NCBI RefSeq assembly: GCF_037963865.1
Contig: NZ_CP150170.1
Span: 3,224,001-3,288,000, forward strand
DNA: 64,000 bases
Direction of reading: 5' to 3'
Source: Paenibacillus sp. FSL R10-2734
GTDB lineage: Bacteria; Bacillota; Bacilli; Paenibacillales; Paenibacillaceae
Shown here: positions 44,343-52,128 of the stretch, one piece after another
How the letters are laid out: every line of letters begins with the position of its first letter
Position numbering within the stretch: the first letter of the stretch is position 1
The notes under the pieces: generated by a model
Databases searched by the model: none
Told to the model about the DNA's origin: nothing
Seen by the model: only the letters and a program-made list of their open reading frames with translations
Position numbers and translations under genes: made by a program

Positions 44343-45221
44343 ATGAGTACGATAAAAACGCGCTACACGCTGACTCAGTCACAAAAAATGATGATTTTTG
44401 TACTGTCGATGTCGCTTTACGGCTTGTCCAATATGTTTACCGAGCTAGTGCCTGGGATCAAGCTAGGCCCCATTGAATTATCGATCGAATATTTCGCTTT
44501 CATTCCTTTGACCTTATGTATGTTGTTTCATCCATTGTATGCAGCTCTTGGAGCAGCAGTTGGGGAAGTGATCTTCGGAGAATTAATGTTAGGTCAATTT
44601 GGTGGATTGGGAGAGCTAGAGAAGTTCATTACCTTCTCGCTGGCGATGTATACGGCAGGACGTATGGTATCCGATCCCAAGAATCGTAGACAAGTCGGAG
44701 TAGCCGCGATTACCGGCGTGGCGATTCACCAGTTCTTTAGCTCCGTTGTAGATATAGTGAAGGTATGGGTAGGGGTAGAAGAGCTTGAAGCTGTTAAAGG
44801 GCTGGCTGAAAGTATCGTTGTAATTGAGGGAGTAGGCTTTCTAAATGATGTACTCTTCTCCGGTATCTTGTTCGCGCTGATTCCTACCATGTATCTGGTT
44901 CCGCGTCTATATGGAAAGATCGAACCATTGCTCGGAATGAAGCCGCGTGAACGGAATATGAAATACGCGTCAGGGGCCTGGTTATCTCCTAAGCTCGTCA
45001 TAACTGGAACGATTCTGGTAATGGTTGCGCTTGGATCGGAACTGTTGTCGGAATCCGGATGGAACTTCGGTGACTTTGAGTTCGCATGGGCAGAGTCCAA
45101 TGAAGAGAGCTTAATTTGGCTGAGTATGCTGGTAGCAGCAATCATTGCTGCAACGGCGATTATAGCCTTGATTCGGCGGTCAGCACGAAAAAGACAGGAA
45201 GCGGGTCAAATAGATGCGTAA
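44343..45221 (+). CDS. Putative ECF transporter substrate-binding (S) component
   Basis: The 292-residue integral membrane protein has about six to seven helices, including FVLSMSLYGLSNMFTELVPG at the N-terminus, and a glycine-rich ALGAAVGEVIFGELMLGQFGG segment resembling S-component helices. S components bind a micronutrient and dock with EcfT and the ATPases. It is longer than the usual 180-200 residues, with an extra C-terminal loop and helix. It overlaps the ATPase gene by eight bases. The specificity cannot be assigned to thiamine, biotin, folate, cobalamin or other known ligands from sequence alone. Confidence 0.75.
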   Translation: MSTIKTRYTLTQSQKMMIFVLSMSLYGLSNMFTELVPGIKLGPIELSIEYFAFIPLTLCMLFHPLYAALGAAVGEVIFGELMLGQFGGLGELEKFITFSLAMYTAGRMVSDPKNRRQVGVAAITGVAIHQFFSSVVDIVKVWVGVEELEAVKGLAESIVVIEGVGFLNDVLFSGILFALIPTMYLVPRLYGKIEPLLGMKPRERNMKYASGAWLSPKLVITGTILVMVALGSELLSESGWNFGDFEFAWAESNEESLIWLSMLVAAIIAATAIIALIRRSARKRQEAGQIDA

Positions 45222-46962
45222 ATCAATACTCGAGCTGAATGGAGTCACCTTTACTTATCCGGGTGCGGAACAACCTGTACTCCAAGATGTGTCTTTGCGG
45301 CTGGAAGAAGGCGATTTCATTGCCATTATAGGTAGTAATGGTTCGGGGAAATCCACGCTGTGTAAATGCTTTAATGGCTTAATTCCTCATTATTACACAG
45401 GAGATTTTACTGGAGAAGCAACGATTTGCGGGCAACCGGCGGATGGCAAAAGTGTAGCGGAGCTTTCCAAGCATATAGGGTATGTCTATCAGGATTTTGA
45501 GAATCAATTGGTGCGTCCGACGGTACTTGATGATGTGTCGTTTACACCGCTCAATTATGGATTTGCTGATTACAAGGAACGGGGAGAGCGGGCACTGGCG
45601 CTAACCGGACTAAGTGATTTAAGAAATGAATTCATCTGGCAATTAAGTGGCGGGCAAAAACACTTGCTCGCTATAGCCGGAGCACTAGCTATGGATCCGG
45701 AAATTCTGGTCATTGATGAGCCGGTGGCTCAGCTGGATCCGCAGCACGCCCGCCATATATATGATATTCTGCGTCGTTTAAATGAGGAGCATGGAAAGAC
45801 CATTGTAGTGATCGAACACCATGCAGAATTTATTGCAGATTATTGTAGGAATGTCGTTCTGATGGATCAAGGCAGAATGCGCTGGCAGAAGCCTGTACGA
45901 GAAGCTCTGTCATCTGTAAAAGAACTGCTGGAGCTGGGCATTTATCCACCGGATGTGACCCGGGCAGCTTGGCTGTTGCAATCTGATGCACCTCTAACTC
46001 AAGTACTTCCTTTGAATGCTGAAGAAGGAAGTGCCCGCATGATATTACGCCAGGCTGCAATGGTGAGGAATGATCAATCTGACCGAATGGATGAACAGCC
46101 ACTTCGTGCAACTAAGGTAGTGAAGACTGTCGTTCAGATGGAGAATGTTCATCTATCCTACCGAACGATTCATAAGACGATGCATCCTGTCCTGAATGGC
46201 GTACAGTTAGAGCTGCGGCTGGGCGAGTCTATAGCTCTTATTGGCAACAACGGAGCGGGCAAATCTTCTTTAATGAAGCTGATTGCTGGAATTGTCAGGC
46301 CTACAGCTGGAACAGTTCATGTGAAGGGGATAACCGTAAACGGTCTGCCACCCGAACGTCTCTCCGGAACCGTAACCTACGTATTTCAGAATCCAGAGGA
46401 AATGTTTATTGAGGATTCAGTACGTAAAGAAATTGCGTATTATTTGAAGGCCCGGAAGCTAGTGGATACAGAAGAGAGAGTAGAAGAAATGCTAAGGGCA
46501 TTTCGTCTCAGTGAATTAGCAGAACGTGACGCTCGTCTTTTGAGTGGTGGTCAGCAGCGACGAGTATCACTGGCCATCGGTGCTGCTGTTCGTCCTGCCG
46601 TCATGCTGCTTGATGAACCAACGGCTAATCTGGATATTTCGACCAAACAAGAAATGGTTCACGTACTGGATACGCTTCGCAGTCATGTAGAGACCGTAGT
46701 GATCGCGACTCATGATATGCAGCTTGTGTCCGAATGGGCGAGTAGGATTATCGTTATGCATCAAGGCCGGATTATTGCTGACGGGACCAAAGATGAAATT
46801 TTCGCTGACGGACTACTTTTACGGCGTGCGGGTCTGGCTCAGACGCAATTGATGGAGCTGAGTCGGATGCTTGGCTTGCCCCGCATTTGCAGTAGCTTAG
46901 AAGAGTTTGTAGGTCTAGTGGAGATACAAAAGGAGGTAGCTGCAAGCTATGGAAGCCGTTAA
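45214..46962 (+). CDS. ECF transporter ATPase, two fused ABC domains (A + A')
   Basis: The 582-residue protein carries two ABC ATPase domains. The first has Walker A GSNGSGKST and signature LSGGQKH, with Walker B EILVIDEP. The second (from about residue 310) has GNNGAGKSS, LSGGQQRR and VMLLDEP. Fusion of the two ATPases replaces the separate EcfA1/EcfA2 pair. It overlaps both neighbours, so S, A-A' and T are made from one transcript. Because it is encoded with its own S and T proteins, this is a dedicated (group I) ECF importer. Confidence 0.93.
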   Translation: MRKSILELNGVTFTYPGAEQPVLQDVSLRLEEGDFIAIIGSNGSGKSTLCKCFNGLIPHYYTGDFTGEATICGQPADGKSVAELSKHIGYVYQDFENQLVRPTVLDDVSFTPLNYGFADYKERGERALALTGLSDLRNEFIWQLSGGQKHLLAIAGALAMDPEILVIDEPVAQLDPQHARHIYDILRRLNEEHGKTIVVIEHHAEFIADYCRNVVLMDQGRMRWQKPVREALSSVKELLELGIYPPDVTRAAWLLQSDAPLTQVLPLNAEEGSARMILRQAAMVRNDQSDRMDEQPLRATKVVKTVVQMENVHLSYRTIHKTMHPVLNGVQLELRLGESIALIGNNGAGKSSLMKLIAGIVRPTAGTVHVKGITVNGLPPERLSGTVTYVFQNPEEMFIEDSVRKEIAYYLKARKLVDTEERVEEMLRAFRLSELAERDARLLSGGQQRRVSLAIGAAVRPAVMLLDEPTANLDISTKQEMVHVLDTLRSHVETVVIATHDMQLVSEWASRIIVMHQGRIIADGTKDEIFADGLLLRRAGLAQTQLMELSRMLGLPRICSSLEEFVGLVEIQKEVAASYGSR

Positions 46963-47782
46963 ACGGGCACTTGACCGTATATCAGTAGAACAAATCAAAC
47001 TGGAATTACTTGGGACTGCTTATAACAGTAGCAGTACTTTTCTAGGTAGGCTTGATCCGCGAACACTGCTACTTTGGTATTTGTTTTTTGCCATCGTACC
47101 TTGGTTCGTACATAACCGTACGGTCCTGTTAGGGATGTTCGTACTTATGGTCTTAACGACCGTCCTCTCCCGGGTCAGTCCTTATATTATTTTTATTTTA
47201 TGTATGGGATTAATCAGCCAGATTGGGTGGATGTTCATATTGTCTCTTTTTTTCGGCGGAGGGATTGAATCATTGCTGCCCATGTTGACACTGACACTTA
47301 AGCTCTCAGTCATTTCCCTAGCAAGTATTACGGTGTTCTCCAGTCTCGATCCAGAAAGACTAAGTGACGGCCTGCTATCCTTAGGGATACCCGATACTTT
47401 TGCGTTTAGCTTATCTTATGGTTATCGTATTTTGCCAACATTATTGGAGGAATTTCATCAGATTCTATTGTCCTTCAGACTGAGAGGCCAAAGACCCCTG
47501 CAACACGGACTATTGTATTGGCGAACGGCAACGTATTATTTGCGCATTGTAATATTGGCCTTTTACCCGCTCATGCTGAACACCGCTAAACGTTCTCGAA
47601 CCACGATCGAGGCACTTGAGACTCGGGGATTTAGCTATGGACTTAACAACAAGAAAGTGAAGAAGATTAAGTTATCTTATTTGAAAATGAAGCGGTCCGA
47701 CTGGTACTTTTTATCCGGATCTACAGCTTATGTCGTCTTGCTATTCTGGATCGGTTATCTCTTCCCTAAACTGGTGTATTAA
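46949..47782 (+). CDS. ECF transporter transmembrane (EcfT/CbiQ-like) component
   Basis: The 277-residue protein has about five helices and the two coupling-helix Ala-Arg-Gly-type motifs of EcfT proteins. Here they appear as SFRLRGQRP near residue 176 and EALETRGFSYG near 218. It starts inside the ATPase gene behind AAAGGAGG. It forms the scaffold that couples ATP hydrolysis to toppling of the S component. The next gene in the operon encodes a PHP phosphoesterase. Confidence 0.88.
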   Translation: MEAVKRALDRISVEQIKLELLGTAYNSSSTFLGRLDPRTLLLWYLFFAIVPWFVHNRTVLLGMFVLMVLTTVLSRVSPYIIFILCMGLISQIGWMFILSLFFGGGIESLLPMLTLTLKLSVISLASITVFSSLDPERLSDGLLSLGIPDTFAFSLSYGYRILPTLLEEFHQILLSFRLRGQRPLQHGLLYWRTATYYLRIVILAFYPLMLNTAKRSRTTIEALETRGFSYGLNNKKVKKIKLSYLKMKRSDWYFLSGSTAYVVLLFWIGYLFPKLVY

Positions 47783-47816
47783 CATAACTTACGCGCTCAA
47801 AGGAGACGAATTAGAC

Positions 47817-48611
47817 ATGAATATTGATCTGCACACCCACGGTAAATTATCCAAAAAATCAACCTTTTCCCCTGAATATTTTGCTGAAATGATGTTCGAG
47901 GCGAAAGCGAATGGATTACAAGCAGTAGCTTTGACCGAGCACTTTAACACTTCTAATTTCTTTGCGATGTATGAAGCGCTGGACCAGATGTACCCATATA
48001 ACGGACATTATTATGATGTAAACGGGCTTAAACTGTTTCCAGGTATGGAAGTGGATATCGCGGAGACAGGTCATATCCTGCTGATCGGACTTAAGGAGAA
48101 TGTTCTAGCTGTTCGCGCTTTACTGGATGAGCATACTGTGGAGGGGAACTTCATTCCTTTCAAGGAACTGCTGGACATGGCTGATGAACATAATCTTTGG
48201 AAAATCGGAGCCCACCCATTCCGAACTTCTACGCCATTACATCAACTGGACCCGGAGCTGCTTAAACGACTAGACGCTTTTGATTTTAACGCTAAAGATA
48301 TTTACATGCAGGGTGCGGAGACTTACAAGAAGCTGATCATGCCATTTGCTGAGAAGCTGGGTGTACCTGTGATTGCTGGTAGTGACAGTCATCAATGTCT
48401 GCAATACGGGAGCGTTCTGAATCGTTTGAATACCAACTGCTCGACTGTTGAGGAGTTGAAAGAAGTTATTAAGCAAGGCAACTACGAAATTGAGCTTTCC
48501 CCGTGTCTTCACACCAAAGTGAAAGCATCGGTCATGATGAAGAAACTATTGAAGCAGCTAGTTGGCGAAGCTCCCTCCAGAGATGAAGCGGAGATCGGCC
48601 ATATGGCATAA
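47817..48611 (+). CDS. PHP-domain phosphoesterase
   Basis: The 264-residue protein has the PHP metal-site motifs in order: H6/H8 (DLHTHG), the TEH motif (ALTEHFN), E in PGMEVDI, H in IGAHPFR, and D/H in AGSDSH. PHP proteins hydrolyse phosphomonoesters such as histidinol phosphate or nucleotide phosphates. AAAGGAGACG precedes the chosen ATG; a longer frame overlaps the EcfT gene without a better site. It is the last gene of the ECF operon, 34 bp after ecfT, so it probably acts on, or releases, the imported compound. Confidence 0.85.
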   Translation: MNIDLHTHGKLSKKSTFSPEYFAEMMFEAKANGLQAVALTEHFNTSNFFAMYEALDQMYPYNGHYYDVNGLKLFPGMEVDIAETGHILLIGLKENVLAVRALLDEHTVEGNFIPFKELLDMADEHNLWKIGAHPFRTSTPLHQLDPELLKRLDAFDFNAKDIYMQGAETYKKLIMPFAEKLGVPVIAGSDSHQCLQYGSVLNRLNTNCSTVEELKEVIKQGNYEIELSPCLHTKVKASVMMKKLLKQLVGEAPSRDEAEIGHMA

Positions 48612-48634
48612 TGAAAATAGGTTAAACCAGCAAA

Positions 48635-48663
48635 TTGTCCATTCCGAACATTCCTGTTATACT
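48635..48663 (+). promoter_or_regulatory. Promoter of the fusB-like leader transcript
   Basis: TTGTCC (48635-48640), a 17-bp spacer and TATACT (48658-48663) place transcription start near 48670. The leader before the main gene is therefore about 200 nt long. Confidence 0.65.
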
Positions 48664-48698
48664 TTTTCGTGAATGTAATTGGAGGTGGTACTGTGCTA

Positions 48699-48743
48699 AT
48701 GTTGGTTTGCCCATTAGCTAGAAGTTCCTCACGCAAAGCCTAG
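48699..48743 (+). CDS. Leader peptide upstream of the fusB-like gene (14 codons)
   Basis: ATG at 48699 opens a 14-residue frame, MLVCPLARSSSRKA, ending in TAG. GGAGGTGG lies 10 bases upstream, a better site than that of the main gene. A GTG six bases earlier in frame is an alternative start. Codons 10 to 14 form the 5' arm of a 12-bp hairpin, the layout expected of a ribosome-stalling leader that controls refolding. It is too short for ordinary gene finding. The peptide's function is inferred from position only. Confidence 0.65.
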   Translation: MLVCPLARSSSRKA

Positions 48744-48859
48744 AATTAGGGCGATACTTTGCGTGAGGTGCGATAGGATGGATGATCGCCCAAACTAAAC
48801 ATTATCGTTTCTAATAATGGGCTTTGCACCTTATGGAATTTTCATAACAAATAAGGGGC
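48727..48859 (+). promoter_or_regulatory. Translational attenuator with mutually exclusive RNA stems
   Basis: Stem 1 is perfect: CCTCACGCAAAG (48727-48738) with CTTTGCGTGAGG (48757-48768). Stem 3 masks the fusB-like ribosome binding site: GCACCTTAT (48826-48834) with ATAAGGGGC (48851-48859), one mismatch. The 3' arm of stem 1 can instead pair onward: GAGGTGCGA (48765-48773) with TTTGCACCTT (48823-48832), which would free the ribosome binding site. GCAAAGCC (48733-48740) can also pair with GGCTTTGC (48820-48827). No T run follows, so control is at translation rather than termination. Confidence 0.65.
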
Positions 48860-48868
48860 TGAAGAGCA

Positions 48869-49516
48869 ATGAATACACCATTTATTAGAAACCATCAATA
48901 TAATTTTATTAAAAAACAAACGGATTTTCTTCTAAAGACACTGCGAACTGTAGCGGATCGAAGAGTGTTGGAGACTGTAAGATATCGTTCGGCATTGAAC
49001 GTAGTTGAAGCTTTTCTAACGCTTCCTGACTATCAGCAGCAAATGCTTCAACAAATATCTACCTTTGAGACGCAACACGATTTTCAGAAATATTTAAGTG
49101 GACTAGAGCCTTATTTGGAACCTTTTCCACAGATTACGCTGAAGCAGATCCAGAAGCTATTCCCTAAGAATAAGAAGCTGAAGGTACCTAATTTAGAAGC
49201 CATCGATTTTCGATATATGACGTATCTGAGCTGGATAGATATTGCTACCAACAAATTATTTATTGTATATCCGTTCGAAGGACAGTTTATCGGTATTGAG
49301 GGTAGAATTACACCGATGAACAAGAAAGGGTATTGTCTGTTCTGTAATCGGCAGCAGCAGCTTGCCTTCTTCACAGTCAAAACCAAGCTTGCGAAATCTT
49401 CGCCGGATGATTATTCCTCTATTGGACAATATGTATGTCTTGAGAGCGAAGGCTGTAATCATAGTATTACTGATACCGCATCGCTTGAGAGATTCATTCT
49501 CTCTACTCGTGTTTGA
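48869..49516 (+). CDS. FusB-like elongation factor G-binding protein
   Basis: The 215-residue protein has an N-terminal helical domain (about 1-100) and a C-terminal treble-clef zinc-binding domain. C156 and C159 (YCLFC) and C190, C196/H198 (YVCLESEGCNH) are the candidate zinc ligands, matching the FusB/FBP fold. FusB proteins bind EF-G and release it from the ribosome, which gives fusidic acid resistance. The start follows AAGGGG that lies in the predicted masking stem. Expression is therefore probably induced by ribosome stalling on the leader peptide upstream. Confidence 0.85.
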   Translation: MNTPFIRNHQYNFIKKQTDFLLKTLRTVADRRVLETVRYRSALNVVEAFLTLPDYQQQMLQQISTFETQHDFQKYLSGLEPYLEPFPQITLKQIQKLFPKNKKLKVPNLEAIDFRYMTYLSWIDIATNKLFIVYPFEGQFIGIEGRITPMNKKGYCLFCNRQQQLAFFTVKTKLAKSSPDDYSSIGQYVCLESEGCNHSITDTASLERFILSTRV

Positions 49517-49530
49517 TATTAAGAATAGCA

Positions 49531-49582
49531 AAGGGGTCGTCCCTAAGTAGTTTTTGCTACTTGGGTACGGCCCTTCTTTTTA
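49531..49582 (+). terminator. Rho-independent terminator after the fusB-like gene
   Basis: AAGGGGTCGTCCCTAAGTAG pairs with CTACTTGGGTACGGCCCTT, followed by a T-rich tract. Confidence 0.85.
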
Positions 49583-49662
49583 TATAGAAATATAGGACCA
49601 ATATAAGCCTAGATTCCGTTCTCCTTGGATTACTGCTGCCCCTGACCAAGCTCCGAAAGAAT

Positions 49663-49850
49663 AATTAGGGAATTTCTCCCCGAAATTCTGAGGTTATTAG
49701 CGTCAAACTTATAATTAGGGAAAACCTCCCTAAAATTTATCTGATTTGGTGAGAATCACAGGGGTTAACCTGATTTTTAGGGAGAAATTCCCTGATTTCA
49801 TTCATTATAAGCGAATATAGACTATTTTCAGGGAGCTTTTCCCTAATTGG
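49663..49850. repeat. Four related palindromic units (AGGGA...TCCCT family)
   Basis: Four imperfect palindromes occur at 49663-49687, 49711-49738, 49771-49800 and 49821-49850. Each has an AGGGA/TCCCT-type core of about 16-18 bases flanked by A/T-rich arms, spaced about 50 bp apart. The first two share ATAATTAGGGAA exactly. They lie in a gene-free stretch of about 500 bp between convergent genes and look like a small dispersed hairpin repeat family. The rest of the stretch shows no coding capacity. Confidence 0.7.
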
Positions 49851-49965
49851 TTTTAGACCCACGCTGTACATCGCATATCACTTACTGCCAATCAACGACC
49901 CAAACTTAAAAGTCTAATGGCTAAGTGAGAATCTGCTACATAGATTTTTCTATAAAACGAAGTTG

Positions 49966-50003
49966 CCCCATAAGTAGCAATCACTACTTTTGAGACAACC
50001 TCT
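49966..50003 (-). terminator. Probable terminator of the small minus-strand gene
   Basis: Read on the minus strand, a stem with AAGTAG-TGATTG-CTACTT at its apex and a GTTG/CAAC base is followed by a TTCGTTTT tail. Confidence 0.55.
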
Positions 50004-50013
50004 CATTTCAAAG

Positions 50014-50238
50014 TTATTGTTTATCCTTGGAATCTTTATTAATCACCCGTTTAGGGCGAGTTACCCAGTTCGTGCGATTCATTGGTTTTACGGTTTCAAT
50101 TCTGGAATTCGAAAGGTCATTCGAAGGTTCTGCTTGTTCTGTTTCAGTTGCTTCTGAACCTGCTTGTTCCACAGGTTTTTTCCTCGATAGTCCTGTACCG
50201 TCATGTTTGCCTCTGTTCCATACTCTTCCCTTACTCAT
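50014..50238 (-). CDS. Small charged hypothetical protein
   Basis: The 74-residue protein starts MSKGRVWNRGKHDGTGLSRK and is rich in Lys, Arg, Glu, Asn and Thr, with almost no hydrophobic core; it is predicted to be disordered. GGAGTG lies eight bases before the ATG and a hairpin follows its stop, which supports a real gene. It is divergent from degV. I do not recognise a family. It has no signal peptide or membrane segment. Confidence 0.55.
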   Translation of the reverse strand: MSKGRVWNRGKHDGTGLSRKKPVEQAGSEATETEQAEPSNDLSNSRIETVKPMNRTNWVTRPKRVINKDSKDKQ

Positions 50239-50409
50239 ACATACACTCCATTTCTATACGCTTATTCATAAACCATATCATATTAGGACAAGTTAAGGAA
50301 GAAAGACATAAGCACAAATCAAAGGATTTTTCAAGTTATATTGGTTACTGGAGATTTTATTTTGTGATGGCTATAATAGTACTGATATTGAAAGGAGAGT
50401 ACTTATATT

Positions 50410-51249
50410 ATGGCTATCAAGATCATAACAGACAGCGGCTCAGACCTACCCCTTGACTACATGGAGAAGTATAATGTTTCCGTGATCCATCTACCGGTTC
50501 ATTTTGGGCATGAGCTCATGCCTGAGGATACGGATACGAAAACCTTTTATGCTAAAATGGCTGAATCCAAGGAGCTGCCTACTACGGCAAGTCCAAGTCC
50601 AAACCAATTCCTTGAGGCATTCAGGCGAGTAGAGGAAGGTACTGACATTATGGTCATTTGTATGTCCTCTAATATTAGTAGCACTTATCAGACTGCTATG
50701 ATTGCTATGGAAATGTACCAAGAAGAAGGTCACTCCAATGCAATAGAGGTTATAGATTCTAAGACCTTCTCAGGAGGATTGTCACTGATTGTGGGCCTCG
50801 CGGCGAAGTGGTCAATGACTTGTACGAGTCTGCAGGAATTGAAGGAAAAGGTGCTTCAGCAAATTAACGAGGTTCGTGCATATTTTACACTGGATACGCT
50901 TGAAAATGTGATGAAAGGCGGACGCCTAAGTCGGATATCGGGAGCGGTTGCTTCTGTGCTAAATATCAAGCTATTGCTGAAGATCAGTGAAGAAGGTACT
51001 GTTGAGGTAGTCGAGAAGACCCGGGGTCTTCCAAAGGCATTGAACCGTCTGCTTGCGCATTTGGATGAGAAGCAGCATGACTACGAGAAGGCTGTTATCG
51101 CTATAGTACACAGTAACTGTGAGAAGCTGGCGCTTGAGATTAAAGAACGGATTTTACAAAAGCACCCATTCAAAGAGGTTTTGCTCTCAAGTATGGGGCC
51201 TGTAATGGGAACCTATGCTGGTGAAGGTGGAATTGGAGTAGCTTTTTAA
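50410..51249 (+). CDS. DegV family fatty-acid-binding protein
   Basis: The 279-residue protein has the two-domain DegV/FakB fold. The N-terminal signature is IITDSGSDLPLDY, the lipid carboxylate-binding motif is TASPSPNQF and ISSTYQTA, and a conserved GGRLSRISGAV lies in the second domain. FakB proteins present bound fatty acids to the kinase FakA. AAAGGAGAG precedes the ATG. It is a single gene, divergent from the small charged protein, and a terminator follows. Confidence 0.9.
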   Translation: MAIKIITDSGSDLPLDYMEKYNVSVIHLPVHFGHELMPEDTDTKTFYAKMAESKELPTTASPSPNQFLEAFRRVEEGTDIMVICMSSNISSTYQTAMIAMEMYQEEGHSNAIEVIDSKTFSGGLSLIVGLAAKWSMTCTSLQELKEKVLQQINEVRAYFTLDTLENVMKGGRLSRISGAVASVLNIKLLLKISEEGTVEVVEKTRGLPKALNRLLAHLDEKQHDYEKAVIAIVHSNCEKLALEIKERILQKHPFKEVLLSSMGPVMGTYAGEGGIGVAF

Positions 51250-51278
51250 GTTGATGTTCAGATTTCTGGGAATTTACG

Positions 51279-51314
51279 ATCGTACATGGGACAAGTTCCC
51301 GTGTGCGATTTTTA
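51279..51314 (+). terminator. Rho-independent terminator after degV-family gene
   Basis: ATCGTACATGGGA pairs with TTCCCGTGTGCGAT across a four-base loop and runs into five Ts. Confidence 0.85.
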
Positions 51315-51423
51315 TTTAAATAAGAGAATTGATATCCTTCGTAACTATAAGATTTAGCTATTCTTTAGATTGGATTTAGGTGGGTTTAATAATCGCAGAA
51401 TATAGTTAGTTGGGGTGATTATC

Positions 51424-52128
51424 ATGTATACGATTCTAATCGCTGATGATGAAGCAGAAATTGTGGAGTTATTGAGATTATATTTAGAGAAAGATTACAA
51501 CATTGTGGAAGCGAATAGTGGTACGGATGCGTTAATGCAAGTACAGAACCATAAAATTGATTTAGCAATTCTTGATATTATGATGCCTGGTCTAGATGGA
51601 CTACAATTACTCAAGAAAATTCGTGAGGTCCATCATTTTCCGGTGTTGTTTTTATCTGCAAAAAGCGAGCATTACGACAAAATTCTGGGTCTCGAGCTCG
51701 GTGCCGACGATTATATTTCCAAACCGTTTAATCCATTAGAAATTGTAGCTCGTGCGGGAGCTTTGCTGCGCCGGGTACATCAATTTGATGCACAAATCGT
51801 TGAGGAAAAGGCAGCTGAACAGATTGTATTGGGAGAATTAAGACTGGATCAAAGCCAGTGTATGATCTATCGTTCAGGGGAACCCGTCGTTCTTACCTCT
51901 ACCGAGTACAAAATTCTTGAATTAATGATGAAGCAGCCGGGTCGGGTCTTTACACGAAAAAAAATATATGAGGCCGTGTGGGAAGATTTCTATGTGTACG
52001 AAGATAATAGTATCATGGTACATATCAGTAATATTCGGGAAAAGATTGAGCAGGATTCTAAGAAACCAGTATATTTAAAGACTATTAGAGGGCTGGGATA
52101 CAAAATTGAAGCGCCTATGGAGCAATAG
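51424..52128 (+). CDS. OmpR family response regulator
   Basis: The 234-residue protein has a receiver domain (D9-D10-E11, phosphoacceptor in LAILDIMMPGLDG, K in DDYISKPF) and a C-terminal winged helix (about 130-232, ending YLKTIRGLGYKIE) of the VanR/YycF type. The start was set to the ATG before YTILIADDE, with GGGGTGAT upstream. The next gene is its kinase, overlapping by 23 bp. The target is unknown; the AI-2E family gene downstream may be in the same unit. Confidence 0.9.
   Translation: MYTILIADDEAEIVELLRLYLEKDYNIVEANSGTDALMQVQNHKIDLAILDIMMPGLDGLQLLKKIREVHHFPVLFLSAKSEHYDKILGLELGADDYISKPFNPLEIVARAGALLRRVHQFDAQIVEEKAAEQIVLGELRLDQSQCMIYRSGEPVVLTSTEYKILELMMKQPGRVFTRKKIYEAVWEDFYVYEDNSIMVHISNIREKIEQDSKKPVYLKTIRGLGYKIEAPMEQ

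Noticed and set aside
48727..48768. Perfect 12-bp hairpin as a transcription terminator
   Set aside because: No T run follows and the leader frame ends within it, so an attenuator fits better.
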